A DNA stretch of 64,000 nucleotides from Drechslerella dactyloides (taxonomy: Eukaryota; Ascomycota; Orbiliomycetes; Orbiliales; Orbiliaceae): positions 4,650,001 through 4,714,000 of the forward strand of contig JAGTWJ010000017.1 of the NCBI GenBank assembly GCA_020064725.1, read 5' to 3'. Below the pieces are notes generated by a model. That model did not search any database, was not told the DNA's origin, and worked only from the letters and a program-made list of their open reading frames with translations. Numbering within the stretch: position 1 is the first letter of the stretch; the number at the start of each line of letters is the position of its first letter. The translations under genes and the position numbers were made by a program. This document shows, piece after piece, positions 1 through 9,479 of the stretch.

Positions 1-1572
1 CCCTGCTTGCCGCTATTATCCCCTTCCATGACAATCAATAGTAATCCTTTCACCTTCACCAGGTAAGTACCTCAAAATGAACATCATGGAGGGATAGCAG
101 TAGTTTGATGGAATCTACAAATTTGTATATTGATTACTAGTGGCTGTAACCTCGGCTTGCCGATCAATATCACGACTGGTATAACAGATTTTGCAGTCCT
201 GTCTACCCATATGACATCTAGCAGACTGTATAACTGCTAGCCATCTTGCAACTGCTTCAATTGATCAAGCTATCGATTGCGTCAAGGAGGGTCATCTGGT
301 GGCCAATTATTAATTCTCATGCCGTCTGTATTTATCTCACAAAGCAGAAGCTAACGTCTCCAGTGGCGTGCGAGAGAATACTGTATACTGTAAAACCATG
401 CTTCAGTCCCAGCAACATGGTTCTTAAAACCAATCCCGATCGAGCGGCCGCTAGCGTCCTCCATACCCATATATAACCTACTATATGTGCAGGTGAACTT
501 TTCTAACATTCGATTGCTAGTACCAGAGCATGAGCCAGTGCTTCCAGAGCACATGCGATCTTGTAGTACGAGTATAAATGCGTCTAGATAAGTAAATGCT
601 TAGTACTGACTGCTAATCGTTCAAGAAATATGACAGTACAGGTATGGCAGTGAGATTTGTAAGGTTCGGGTTAACGTTTTTACGAGACCAATATTGCATC
701 ATGATAAGATGGTATACATAAGGCATAACAGCAGGACAAACCACGAAGCGACTCGTGGCTCCGCGCAATCTAGATCTACTGCGGCTATTGATTCCAGCCA
801 ATGTGAACTAGTTTAGGTCACTGCACTATCGCGTCCCCGGTTTTACAATCCTGTTGGAGAGCAGCGCCCTAGGTTCTATTGAGTTAGGTTGTCAACGTTG
901 CAATCTGGACAGATAGATCGGTATCACATATCCATTGAAACGGCATAGGAATGTTGATCGCATGGTTGCGGCTAGACGTGACGCTCTCGGTAGACGATGC
1001 GCGATGCCGTAGAAATATATTCGTCGCAGAATGGTACAGCAATACTATTATACGATACAATACAAAACGTGTCTACGTCCTATCTTCAGGGCCAGGAGGG
1101 GACTACAGGTCACAAACTCAGGGCTGAGCTATCTTGAAGCCTTGGTAGAAACTGTAGAGTATTGAATTCAGCAAGTAATGTTAATACAGTTAGGAAGGAA
1201 ACTTCGATATCGGCAAAGAAACAGTATCTGATAGGCGCTGGATTGGTGAAACACAGCCCCTCGAATGCATTATTTCTCGTCTCGCACTCGATCTGCATGA
1301 GTATTGTAGCGTCAGCTTTCTGATTATGGGATTCCTTTCAGAGGATCGATTCTTACCGGTATAGTGATTAGAAAGAATATTGGTCATGCAATGAAAAGCA
1401 ACAGTTCATGATCATAACGGTCGTGATGTATTACGTATCTCCTACAATCGTAGTCAGTAAGCAGCCAATCTCCGGAACGAAAAGAGAATTAAATCATACC
1501 GGAAGGTTTCATCGATGGAAGCAATAAGAACAGCCATACGCAGCAGTAACAAAGCGAAATTGCCCAGTAAGT
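1..1572. other. non-coding or unrecognised region
   Basis: I see no convincing gene here. The open frames on both strands are short, have no family-like composition and no linked splice sites. Confidence 0.5.
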
Positions 1573-1875
1573 TTACTTTTTAGCTTCGACTTCATCTTCA
1601 GCTGTGATCTTCTTCGCCTCTTCTTCCTTTTTGGCCTCTTCTTCCTTCTCTCTGATCTTTTTGATGATGGGAGTGCCCTCCGCGAGACCATAGTTCCAAA
1701 TCTTGATCCTGTACCGGCGCACCTCGAGCTTGCGATTTTCGCCGATCCGGCGGCACCAGCGCGAACCTGTGATGTATTTTGGGAAGGGCTTTTCCTCGCT
1801 ATGAAGATCCTTATCCAGAAAGTCCATGGCTGTGCGAGTGTCCTTCAAAGGCCAGGCATGTGCTTTGCAAGGCAT
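1573..1875 (-). CDS. small MPC-family protein, copy A (100 aa)
   Basis: The frame starts MPCKAH and ends in a Lys/Glu-rich helix (EKEEEAKKEEEAKK). I start it at 1875 because the other copies of this family begin with the same MPC motif, although the frame is open upstream to 2112. Seen directly: MPCKxH, a Pro, a Trp and Arg-rich middle with RRYRIKIW, then an I-K-K-I-R-E segment that matches the IxxIRxxN-like tail of the copies at 5.8-8.9 kb. It is the only copy on the minus strand and the only one with a long charged tail. No function is known to me. No signal peptide is visible from this start. It could be a chance ORF, but the shared start and tail motif argue against that. Confidence 0.5.
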   Translation of the reverse strand: MPCKAHAWPLKDTRTAMDFLDKDLHSEEKPFPKYITGSRWCRRIGENRKLEVRRYRIKIWNYGLAEGTPIIKKIREKEEEAKKEEEAKKITAEDEVEAKK

Positions 1876-2110
1876 TGCGATGATAGCTTGTAGGGGTACG
1901 TTGATGAGGTGTGGGTCTTTAGCGCGATACTGAGGAATGTCGAGAGGAATGGAGCGGGTGATGAGGAGGAGGAGGAGGTAAAGATCAGTAACGACGATGA
2001 GCTTGAGGGTGAGAGCGGAAGAGATCTCTGAATACCCGCGATGGAGATGGTAGAGGTTGGCGATTCTGTGCGATTGAGGCGGGCCAGTCGAGTCGGTCGT
2101 GAGAAGTCGC

Positions 2111-2120
2111 AATATATAGG
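2111..2120 (-). promoter_or_regulatory. possible TATA element for copy A
   Basis: Read on the minus strand this is CCTATATATT, about 235 bases upstream of the proposed start at 1875. Similar spacing (180 bases) separates a TATA box and the start of copy E. Position is the only support. Confidence 0.25.
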
Positions 2121-4383
2121 TATGCCATCATGCAACTTCATGCTTTGCAGCCATCGAGTAATTTTCCTGGCTGCTCAACATTCACACCTACGCTCCCACA
2201 CGTCCCTGCCACCATACTTGATTCAGCTGACCAGGCTACATGTTCAACCCCCTGCGACGGGAAGGAAATGTTCACTGGATCGTGGTAACAATCTCAGCCT
2301 GACGACCCGCCCGTGCCCGTTGGACCAGTTTTCCCTGCGCGGCCGGCCAGAATCCCTGTTGTGGACATCCGGCCGGCGCTGTTGTATCTGATCTTTACAG
2401 CGGGCAATGCAGCGAGTAACATCAACGGAACAACCGATTTGATAAGTTGTTTCGCATTGCAACGGTGGCTCGTCTCTCCTGGCTGGAATGCCAGCGTGAC
2501 CGCACGCAGGCACGCCCGTTCAAATCCTTTACATTGTAAATTCCTTCTGAACTTTCGAGTTTCCGGCGATGGAATGAAGACGGGCAGTGGGTGTACCTGC
2601 ACACTAACGTTAACGCGTACTTCCAACAGCTTGACAGGATCAATGGCAAAACACCATCGACAACATCCAAGCTCCCGGTTAGTCAGCAATGCTACGCCGC
2701 TATGGGGTATAAACTCGGAGTTTCCAGCTAGGGAAACAGATACAGGTGTCCTCAAATTTCCCACTAAGAAACAGTGACAGGGAACTTATTGCCCTTCCGT
2801 GTCATCGTTACCGCGGATGAGCTAATGTTTCGGCTACCCGTGCGGGGAGGACATTTAGGTGTCGCGAAATGTGCGGATGCGTAGTCTCGGGCAAGCCTCG
2901 GAGGGTCAGCGTTCCGAGGCTAGCGGATTCGAACTTCCCGGCCGACCACAAGCGCATAGCTGCATCCGAGACTCTGTCACCGAGTAGACTTGTGTCTTGG
3001 AGGCGGTATTTGACACATTAAACATTCCGAAACACGGCTTCGCGGGATGGTTACACCAATCCGTGCTCGAGCGTGAGCGCTGAACCGTCAGTGTGATACT
3101 CATAACTCCTGCAATCCGACACTTTGCTCATGTTAGCAAACGTTATAAACTCATTCGAGAGGACGGAGTCACTGTATGACCTTCCAGCAGCCGTCAGGCC
3201 CGAGACTGGTGATTTCGGCCTTTTCAACTCAATCGGCTGAACGAGATCCTGGAGCCTAGCCGCTGACTAGGCCCTTTTCCATTTGGAATCCAACATCCAA
3301 CATGTTTCAGTGATGCTGCAGACTCGCCATTCACGACTGCTCTCGGTGAGGATCAGGCTGCATGCTGTGGGCGTCGAAAGTACGATCAGTCATATTGTCA
3401 ATTTCTTCAGCCAATCGAAGGGACACACGTGAGGTGGTAGATAGGATTCAGTCGTACGATTACCACCTGGCCAGTTGAATGGTAGTTGGTATCTGTGGAG
3501 ACAATCTGTTGAGCTCGGAGATAGCAGTCTTGAGTTAGCTGACAGGGATAGAATAAAATACATCCAAAGCGGTCAAAGGAACATGGGGGAAGGAGCGGGG
3601 TATCGAAATGTATTCTTCTTATCACAAAGCTAATCCCTACAGCCTGTATCTCCTATTGCTGATGGAAATTGGGAGAGGATAGTCCGACTCGAACCTTGAC
3701 AGAGCATTGGATTTATATCTTACTCTTGACGTTGCTGCCAGTTTGGCGCTCGGAATATTGTCCCGGGACCACTCAGGCTACGTTGTTGGAATTACTGCTG
3801 GAGGAACTAGTGTACTAAGGCCGGACGAGGTAATTCACAGATATTTGAATACCGGTGGTCTCGTATATCAGACGCACGAAGCGCAGGTGAATACCGAGTC
3901 TATCGGCCGGGTTGACAAGTCCTTATACCGCTTTTGCTCCTTTTACTCCTGTCACCCCTTTCGCGCATTCATGGCCGGCTGACCAGCGCCCGCTGTGGGC
4001 CTATCCTGCAGAACTGTTGAATCCTACGTTCACAACAACGTGCATAAAACGTCGCTTGCGCATCGACGCCCTAACCGAAAGCATCTGTTCATAGTACAGA
4101 ATAGATTGCGTTCGAGCTCAGGATTCACATATCTCCCAGTGTCAAACTTGGCATGCATAGGTCTATCAGCCACATAGAGAGTGTATCTGAACTACAGATA
4201 AACAATGCGTCTCCAAACGAAGTCTGCTTGCTCAATGTGCTAGTAGCTTTAACTTCCAAAACGGTATAAAACATTCGGAGAACAGAGAATTCCAGGCGCC
4301 TAGCGCTTAGGTATTTTGATATTCGACTGGTACCGTAGCTCAAAGACCGGATGACCCCATAATCATCTTCGTACAAACTACGG
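2121..4383. other. no supported gene
   Basis: Open frames overlap on all strands but none has a coherent composition or splice structure. A T-loop-like GTTCGAATCC on the minus strand near 2927-2936 does not sit in a foldable tRNA. Confidence 0.4.
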
Positions 4384-4952
4384 TTACCTGAATATTCCTC
4401 GTTTGACTCTAAGTATTAGGCCGCTTCCGTAGGCAATGGTCACGTCGGCGAGTTCTACCGTGTAAACAAAGGCACCATGGAGGCCCCACAGCCGGTCAGG
4501 CCAGTCAGTCTGGGAGATTCCGCAAATTGGGCCACCTGGTGAGTCGATCAAATATCCGCGTCGAATCCGTGGAGAACGGAGAATCGCGGTCCAGTTGCAG
4601 GATGAGCTCATTAACTCAAGAGTTAGCTTCTGTCGTGCAGCTCTTAGTACTGCATCTGCAGACTTCGCACCAGGCAATCATGATACATGTTACCTCTCTG
4701 CTGTTGAGTTTCAGCGAGTGTAATATCCAGCTCGTCTCGCGAGCCAGATTGCATTTCCATCTCCGTGAGAATGAACTCTCCACGTCGCCAACGAGGATAC
4801 TGATTGGAGCGGTGACCAATTCCGTGATGAGAGCCTGCCCGTTTTGCTCCACCTACGCGCGAGCCGGGCCGGTGATTTAGAGCCCCTCCGTTGTTGCATG
4901 TATCCGCCGCCACAGTACTCCCAGGTTTGGAAGATGCAGCTGCAGCCGTCAT
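4384..4952 (-). pseudogene. possible frameshifted coding relic
   Basis: Two minus-strand frames abut near 4670 with protein-like composition. The upstream one contains RWRRGEFILTEMEMQSGSRD, and the downstream one contains ADAVLRAARQKLTLELMSSS and VELADVTIAYGSGLILRV. No intron of acceptable size joins them, so if they belong together the gene is frameshifted. I do not recognise a family. It may be chance. Confidence 0.2.
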
Positions 4953-5847
4953 ATCATCTGGACAGTCGATGCGTAGGAGAGCACTAGCTCATTTGTGCGC
5001 CTTTATCGGCTGGACTGCATGGTCTTGATGCAGGACGACCGGCCTCAAACGTTAGGTCATCGTTGATAGCGTCCGTGCATGCATGCAACGAATTACTGGC
5101 CGTTAAAGCTGCATGCATGTATGGAAATGTACCGTTGCCAGCGGATCGATTCCGACCGTGAACATCGTGATATGACTGCAACTCTCGTTCAGCACTCGAA
5201 TTGACGTCAAGGCGAACTGGATTCAAGGCGTGCGTCTGGACTGAAGTCCAAGGTTTTCCTCGAACCTGACGTCGTGAACTGCGTTGGCTGACTATTAATA
5301 GTGTGTTGCAGCCGTTCCGTGGCGTTTCGAACGGCCTGCGTGGTCTTGTAAGCCGTCGCCAACGGCTGCAGAATTGCTTGATTGCAGGTCGTATCGCTGC
5401 GCCGCCGAGCTTTTGCTCGCACTTGGCGGATGGCAAGGAAGTACGTATCCTCTTGTGCTATCCGTATCGAGGGAAGCGTAGATGTTTGTAATCCGCCATT
5501 GGATTGCAGTCGTGTCATGGCTTTGAATCCATGGGATCTGTTTTGGTAGCTCGAGATATTTAACATGGCGGACCCTCCTTGTCACGACCTGCTCTCAACC
5601 AACAAGAAAACCCCAAGAAGGCGCCAGACCTGCAGCCTCCCCCGCCAAGTTCACTGCCTCGAAACAAGCATTCGACCGAGAGCACAAGAAAACGCTCGGG
5701 ATTCGGAATTCTGTTGTCAATTGATCTCTGGATATCGATATCGATACCTACAAGCCTTCTCTCGAGCTCTCCCTCACTATCGACAAAGTCAATGCCATTG
5801 GCCCTGGTGCAAGCGACGCTGCCGATACACTACAAACTCTCGCAAAC
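4953..5847. other. unresolved stretch upstream of copy B, with a coherent open frame near its end
   Basis: A minus-strand frame at 5207-5566 (119 aa, ATG start) has a helix-like composition but no recognised family. On the plus strand, the frame of copy B is open from about 5717 and again, beyond one TGA, from about 5533. The translation reads well (for example LELSLTIDKVNAIGPGASDA just before the MPCKGF start). Part of a longer ancestral gene may therefore lie here. A short ATATCG triplication sits at about 5738-5752. Confidence 0.3.
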
Positions 5848-6072
5848 ATGCCATGCAAAGGTTTCGAAGCACCCTGCCGTACGGACTGGGAAAGCGTGTC
5901 TCTCTCCTCACTGATAATGTACTGCAGAGCATCCTGGCATTGGTCGCAGCGGCTGCATCAGATCAGAGAGGAACAATGGAAGCCCTGGCATGCCGAGCGA
6001 TTCGGCGACCCGGGGTTGGCGCTCGTGGACAGGATCCGGCACGCGAACCAAAAAGTTGAGGTCCGTAGTTGA
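5848..6072 (+). CDS. small MPC-family protein, copy B (74 aa)
   Basis: The frame begins MPCKGFEAPC. It then has a Trp-rich centre including REEQWKPWH, and ends with LVDRIRHANQ, the clearest form of the family tail. These three landmarks recur in order in the copies at 6598, 7083, 7471 and 8486, and on the minus strand at 1573. Unlike the others, the same frame continues upstream with a convincing coding appearance, so MPCKGF may be internal to a longer protein that is now interrupted by a stop at about 5714. Function unknown. No membrane segment or signal peptide is visible within these 74 residues. Confidence 0.5.
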   Translation: MPCKGFEAPCRTDWESVSLSSLIMYCRASWHWSQRLHQIREEQWKPWHAERFGDPGLALVDRIRHANQKVEVRS

Positions 6073-6597
6073 CGATTATTGGCCGGGCTATCGGCGATCA
6101 TTGGTGGGCTGTTCATGATTCAATTTTTGTACATATCGCGAGGGGGGTAGACGAAAGCACGAATGAAGGAATGTATGTAAATAAGGCCCTGCGGTACCCT
6201 ATCAATTGCATTAACGGCTAGCTCGTTAGGATCATGCATACGAATCAGTTCCCTGGCACTCGCAAAGCGGCAAGCGCAACAGGCTCGCTACGGCGGACTT
6301 AATTTCCTGGTGTCTATCACGAACCTACCGAGGCCAGAACGAGGAGTCATGAATGCTTGGGTGTCTGAGTCTGAGCGTAGCACTGGAGAAAGCTGGCCAA
6401 GAGCCTGGAGTTGGGGAACGTAATGGTGCCGTCCGGGTCCTGCAGGTATCGCCATCGCGGAGTTCTCAATTCGGGGTCTCCAGCCTCCAACTTCTTCAAT
6501 TCTTACATTACCTTGGATTCCACCATACTTCCCATCTTCACTGCCAGATCAATCCAGATAACCCGCTTTCTTCGGTCCCGCTCGAACGACAATCAAG
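6073..6597. other. spacer between copies B and C
   Basis: No frame here has convincing coding character. An in-frame TAA about 40 bases before copy C separates it from upstream sequence and supports its start at the MPCK methionine. Confidence 0.4.
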
Positions 6598-6828
6598 ATG
6601 CCATGCAAGTCCCACCCGCCGCCTTACCCAGCCTTGGACTCGGCCGCCGATTTCCTCGCCTTCGAAATGCGAATGCAAATTGGTCTGTGGGAGTTTCGAT
6701 GGAGGAATTCCGAAAAGCTGGAGCACCAGCCGGGACCGTGGCAGCGGACGTCTGACAAACCGGAGACCCGTCCCAGCAATCCCAACGCTCTTATCGCTCG
6801 GATACGGCGACTGAACGGGACTACATAA
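6598..6828 (+). CDS. small MPC-family protein, copy C (76 aa)
   Basis: The start is MPCKSHPPPYP, the middle has LWEFRWRNSEKLE and a PGPW, and the end is LIARIRRLNGTT. The start is fixed by an in-frame stop just upstream and by agreement with copies B and E. Overall identity between copies is low, but the N-terminal MPC-Pro motif and the C-terminal IR-x-x-N motif hold. The size (74-83 residues in B, C, D and E) is consistent. Function unknown. The charged, Trp-containing character suggests a soluble protein or peptide. Confidence 0.5.
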   Translation: MPCKSHPPPYPALDSAADFLAFEMRMQIGLWEFRWRNSEKLEHQPGPWQRTSDKPETRPSNPNALIARIRRLNGTT

Positions 6829-7082
6829 TCCCGCAGACATTTGGATGCAAGCTCACCAAACAAACAAGGAATATATTCTCACGAGAGATTGTTGATTACC
6901 CTTACATCGGGCTGTTGTGGCCACTATCTTCATGGAAACGCCAAGGTCACTGGCTGGAGCTGAAGTGGTTCAGCCGAGCAAACACACTGATTGGAGTCAA
7001 CTTTCGCTATCTCAAGCCATCCCAGTCAACCTATACGCCACAGGTTCAGCTCACCCGTCGATCGGAATCCACTAGATACATG

Positions 7083-7310
7083 ATGGTTTGCAAAGCATTC
7101 CTGCGAGAATCGCCGCTCCACCCTCGCTACGTTAGCTTCAAGATCCAATACAGATTTCGGCCATATGCAGACGAGCGCATCCGCCTGCGAGAGGAGGAGT
7201 GGCAGCGCTGGCACTCACCTCGAGCTTGCGATGTGTCAGTGCTGCAGGCGATCAGGACAGTGAACGGAGCTCCGGCTTCGGAGGGCGGCCCTATAAATAG
7301 GGGTTCTTGA
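7083..7310 (+). CDS. small MPC-family protein, copy D, degenerate start (75 aa)
   Basis: This copy reads MVCKAF in place of MPCK, preceded by another Met codon at 7080. The middle RLREEEWQRWHSPRA matches copy B (REEQWKPWH) and copy F (IWKEWHTPR) well. The tail LQAIRTVNGAP keeps the IR-x-x-N motif. The frame is open upstream to 6915, so the true start is uncertain. Function unknown. The loss of the Pro after Met may mark divergence or decay. Confidence 0.45.
   Translation: MVCKAFLRESPLHPRYVSFKIQYRFRPYADERIRLREEEWQRWHSPRACDVSVLQAIRTVNGAPASEGGPINRGS
7291..7300 (+). promoter_or_regulatory. TATA box upstream of copy E
   Basis: CTATAAATAG is a textbook TATA box. It lies 180 bases before the MPCG start of copy E and overlaps the last codons of copy D. 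It suggests copy E has its own promoter. Confidence 0.4.
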
Positions 7311-7470
7311 GGCGGCTCTAGCTCCAGCTGGTTCCTGGACCCTGAAAATCACGGGCATCTTCCACGACCTTCGTGACGTTCTTACGCGCCTGCACATATT
7401 CACCGCTGTCGTTGCTGTCATATTGACGTTGACGGGATTTACTTTCGTTCCTCGCAAAGAAAGAGATACA

Positions 7471-7722
7471 ATGCCTTGCGGATCGCACCCACCTCCATGC
7501 GTCTACACACAAGTCACACCTCAATTGCAGGCTCAACAGGCCGAAGAGAGCCCGCTTGACGAAGTCAGGCGGTGGGAATACAACCGCGACTACGCAGCTA
7601 TGACTACGGTACTAAGGAAACTTATATGGGGACCGCAAACAATATTCGCCGGAGAGACTCTTTTAGAACGTATACGGAGCGCCAATGGAGAATTGTCCCT
7701 CGCAGCAGACCAGCCACTGTAA
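7471..7722 (+). CDS. small MPC-family protein, copy E (83 aa)
   Basis: The start is MPCGSHPPPCVY, the middle has EVRRWEYNRDY and a KLIWGPQT, and the end is LLERIRSANGELS. This is the best match to copies C (MPCKSHPPP) and F (VLERIRRF). An earlier in-frame Met at 7423 would add 16 residues. The open frame extends further up through a hydrophobic stretch (about 7400-7440) that could be a membrane segment, but it has no ATG before 7423. A TATA box lies 180 bases upstream. Function unknown. Confidence 0.55.
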   Translation: MPCGSHPPPCVYTQVTPQLQAQQAEESPLDEVRRWEYNRDYAAMTTVLRKLIWGPQTIFAGETLLERIRSANGELSLAADQPL

Positions 7723-8485
7723 GGTGGCGGCCGATGCGCAGATCCAGCCCGGATTCGACCTTAATTATCCGACTCGCGAACGGGGGACCTCGACACTTTT
7801 GCTCGACTCCTCATGCCTCCTTCACTCCGATACAGCGGACTACCCGGTCGATTGACCTAGTAGTCGACCTCGAGGCTATATTCGCACCATTGTTAAGGCT
7901 ACACGCTCTGGTCTCTCTCGGATACTCGGATACGATACGGATGCTATCAGTATATACCTATAGACAATCAGCGCGCATATGCACCGGGACAATATGCCGC
8001 ACCGGCAGCTTGTGACCGTCCGTGGAGAAGGTGAACAAGACGTAAGGGCCCGCGATTACTTATTAGAGCTATATAGACGGTTGGATATAGATTCAATATA
8101 CCTTCTCTTTGCATGTATTTAATAGCGAATAGAATACAAACTTTAGTCCTCGACGATTCGTTCCTCATCGAGCCATCCCGCTTGCACGATCGGAGCTAAA
8201 CACTTCTATGGAGACACTAACGAAGAAAAATGGCGACCGACAGGATCCAGGTCGTCTCAGGACCAGGATCCCAAGAATTCGGTAGATCCAGATGCCTGAA
8301 TGCGACTAGTCTTCATAGCCGCATTCACAACTGCACTGGGAGTCCAGCGCACTGGTTCTACATGTATGCTGATTCCTTTGGGTGTCGCGAGGAACTCTAA
8401 CCCCGGATATACGGATATCAGCAAACGTCTACGCAGTTCTGCAGGCCTCTCCAGACCATCAGCAGGCACATATACTATTCCCGGC
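7723..8485. other. spacer between copies E and F
   Basis: No separate gene is supported. The frame of copy F is open back to an ATG at 8300, which would add 62 residues of unremarkable composition. Confidence 0.4.
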
Positions 8486-8926
8486 ATGCCGTGCAGCGCC
8501 TTGACCCCATGGCTACCGCTACCAATCGGCCTGCGCCTCCGGACCGACGAAGCCTGGTACAGCGAAATCATGTTCAGGCAGGGCCGTCGACAGCAGGAGC
8601 TGCTCGAGCTCATCTGGAAGGAGTGGCACACACCGCGAGTCGACCCTCCCGGCGAGTCAGTGCTCGAGAGGATCCGCCGGTTCAGCGAGGACCGAGCCCG
8701 GCAGCTGGCGAATGACGCAGGCTCTCCTCAGCGGCGGCGGTACCCGGATATCGGTCCGGACGGCGAACAATGCGACGAGGTTCCGTCCACGGATCGTTGG
8801 CACGAGCTGCCCAATCTCGCAGGCCGGCCCCGACTCTTCCTGCCAGAACCAACGGCATCAACTGCAGTGACGCTGCATGACGCTCGGAAAGCGTCAGTGG
8901 AAGGCCACGCTGACGAGGCAGTTTGA
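8486..8926 (+). CDS. small MPC-family protein, copy F with C-terminal extension (146 aa)
   Basis: From MPCSALTPWLP the frame runs through RRQQELLELIWKEWHTPR and ESVLERIRRFSEDRA, which matches the core of copies B, D and E. It then continues for about 75 residues with no counterpart in the others. I choose the ATG at 8486 by analogy; the ATG at 8300 would give 208 residues. The tail is rich in Pro, Arg and Asp and looks disordered. Function unknown. Confidence 0.5.
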   Translation: MPCSALTPWLPLPIGLRLRTDEAWYSEIMFRQGRRQQELLELIWKEWHTPRVDPPGESVLERIRRFSEDRARQLANDAGSPQRRRYPDIGPDGEQCDEVPSTDRWHELPNLAGRPRLFLPEPTASTAVTLHDARKASVEGHADEAV

Positions 8927-9479
8927 GCACCGGGCCAGGCCAGGCACTTTCCCCGTACAGTTGCTGCCATAGTTCCCGTCGGCTTCCGCCAGATGAGGTG
9001 CTTCGAGCCGTCAAGCGGCCGCTGCCGAAATCGCTCCGCAGAAGGTGACACAACAACACGACGGCAGCATTGCCTCTCCTGGCGATAGTATCACGATCAT
9101 ATAGATTGGACGATGGGGCCCCGCAATATCAGCGGCGCTTGGCCTGATCATACCGACTGCCGGCTGCCGTTCAGAGCTCTGGAGAATTTAGGAAGCAGAG
9201 CCCTGATAGGGCGCTTATCAAATAACAGCGTTATATTTCAATGTAGCGGATATGCAGCTTCAGGGCTTCCGGTTGAAGGTTACTCGGATCTCGCGGAGTT
9301 TCGAGATAACAGATATAAAGTCTTGAGCGGACGCATTGGCATGGCCTCAACCGTCAGGCCAACTAACGCATAGTCTTTATACTATTGCGAAAGCAAACTC
9401 ATACACTCTCTAAGTAATTGTTCTAGCGGTAACGACTAGGCCGCTGCAAAACAGGTCTTGTCAACGGGGCATCCACAAG
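8927..9479. other. promoter region of the PhoD-type gene
   Basis: No gene is supported. A TATA-like AGATATAAAG lies at 9311-9320, about 160 bases before the phosphatase start. Confidence 0.4.

Noticed and set aside
2920..3000. Possible tRNA on the minus strand (B-box-like GTTCGAATCC)
   Set aside because: The bases flanking the T-loop do not pair as a T-stem, and I could not fold an acceptor or anticodon arm.
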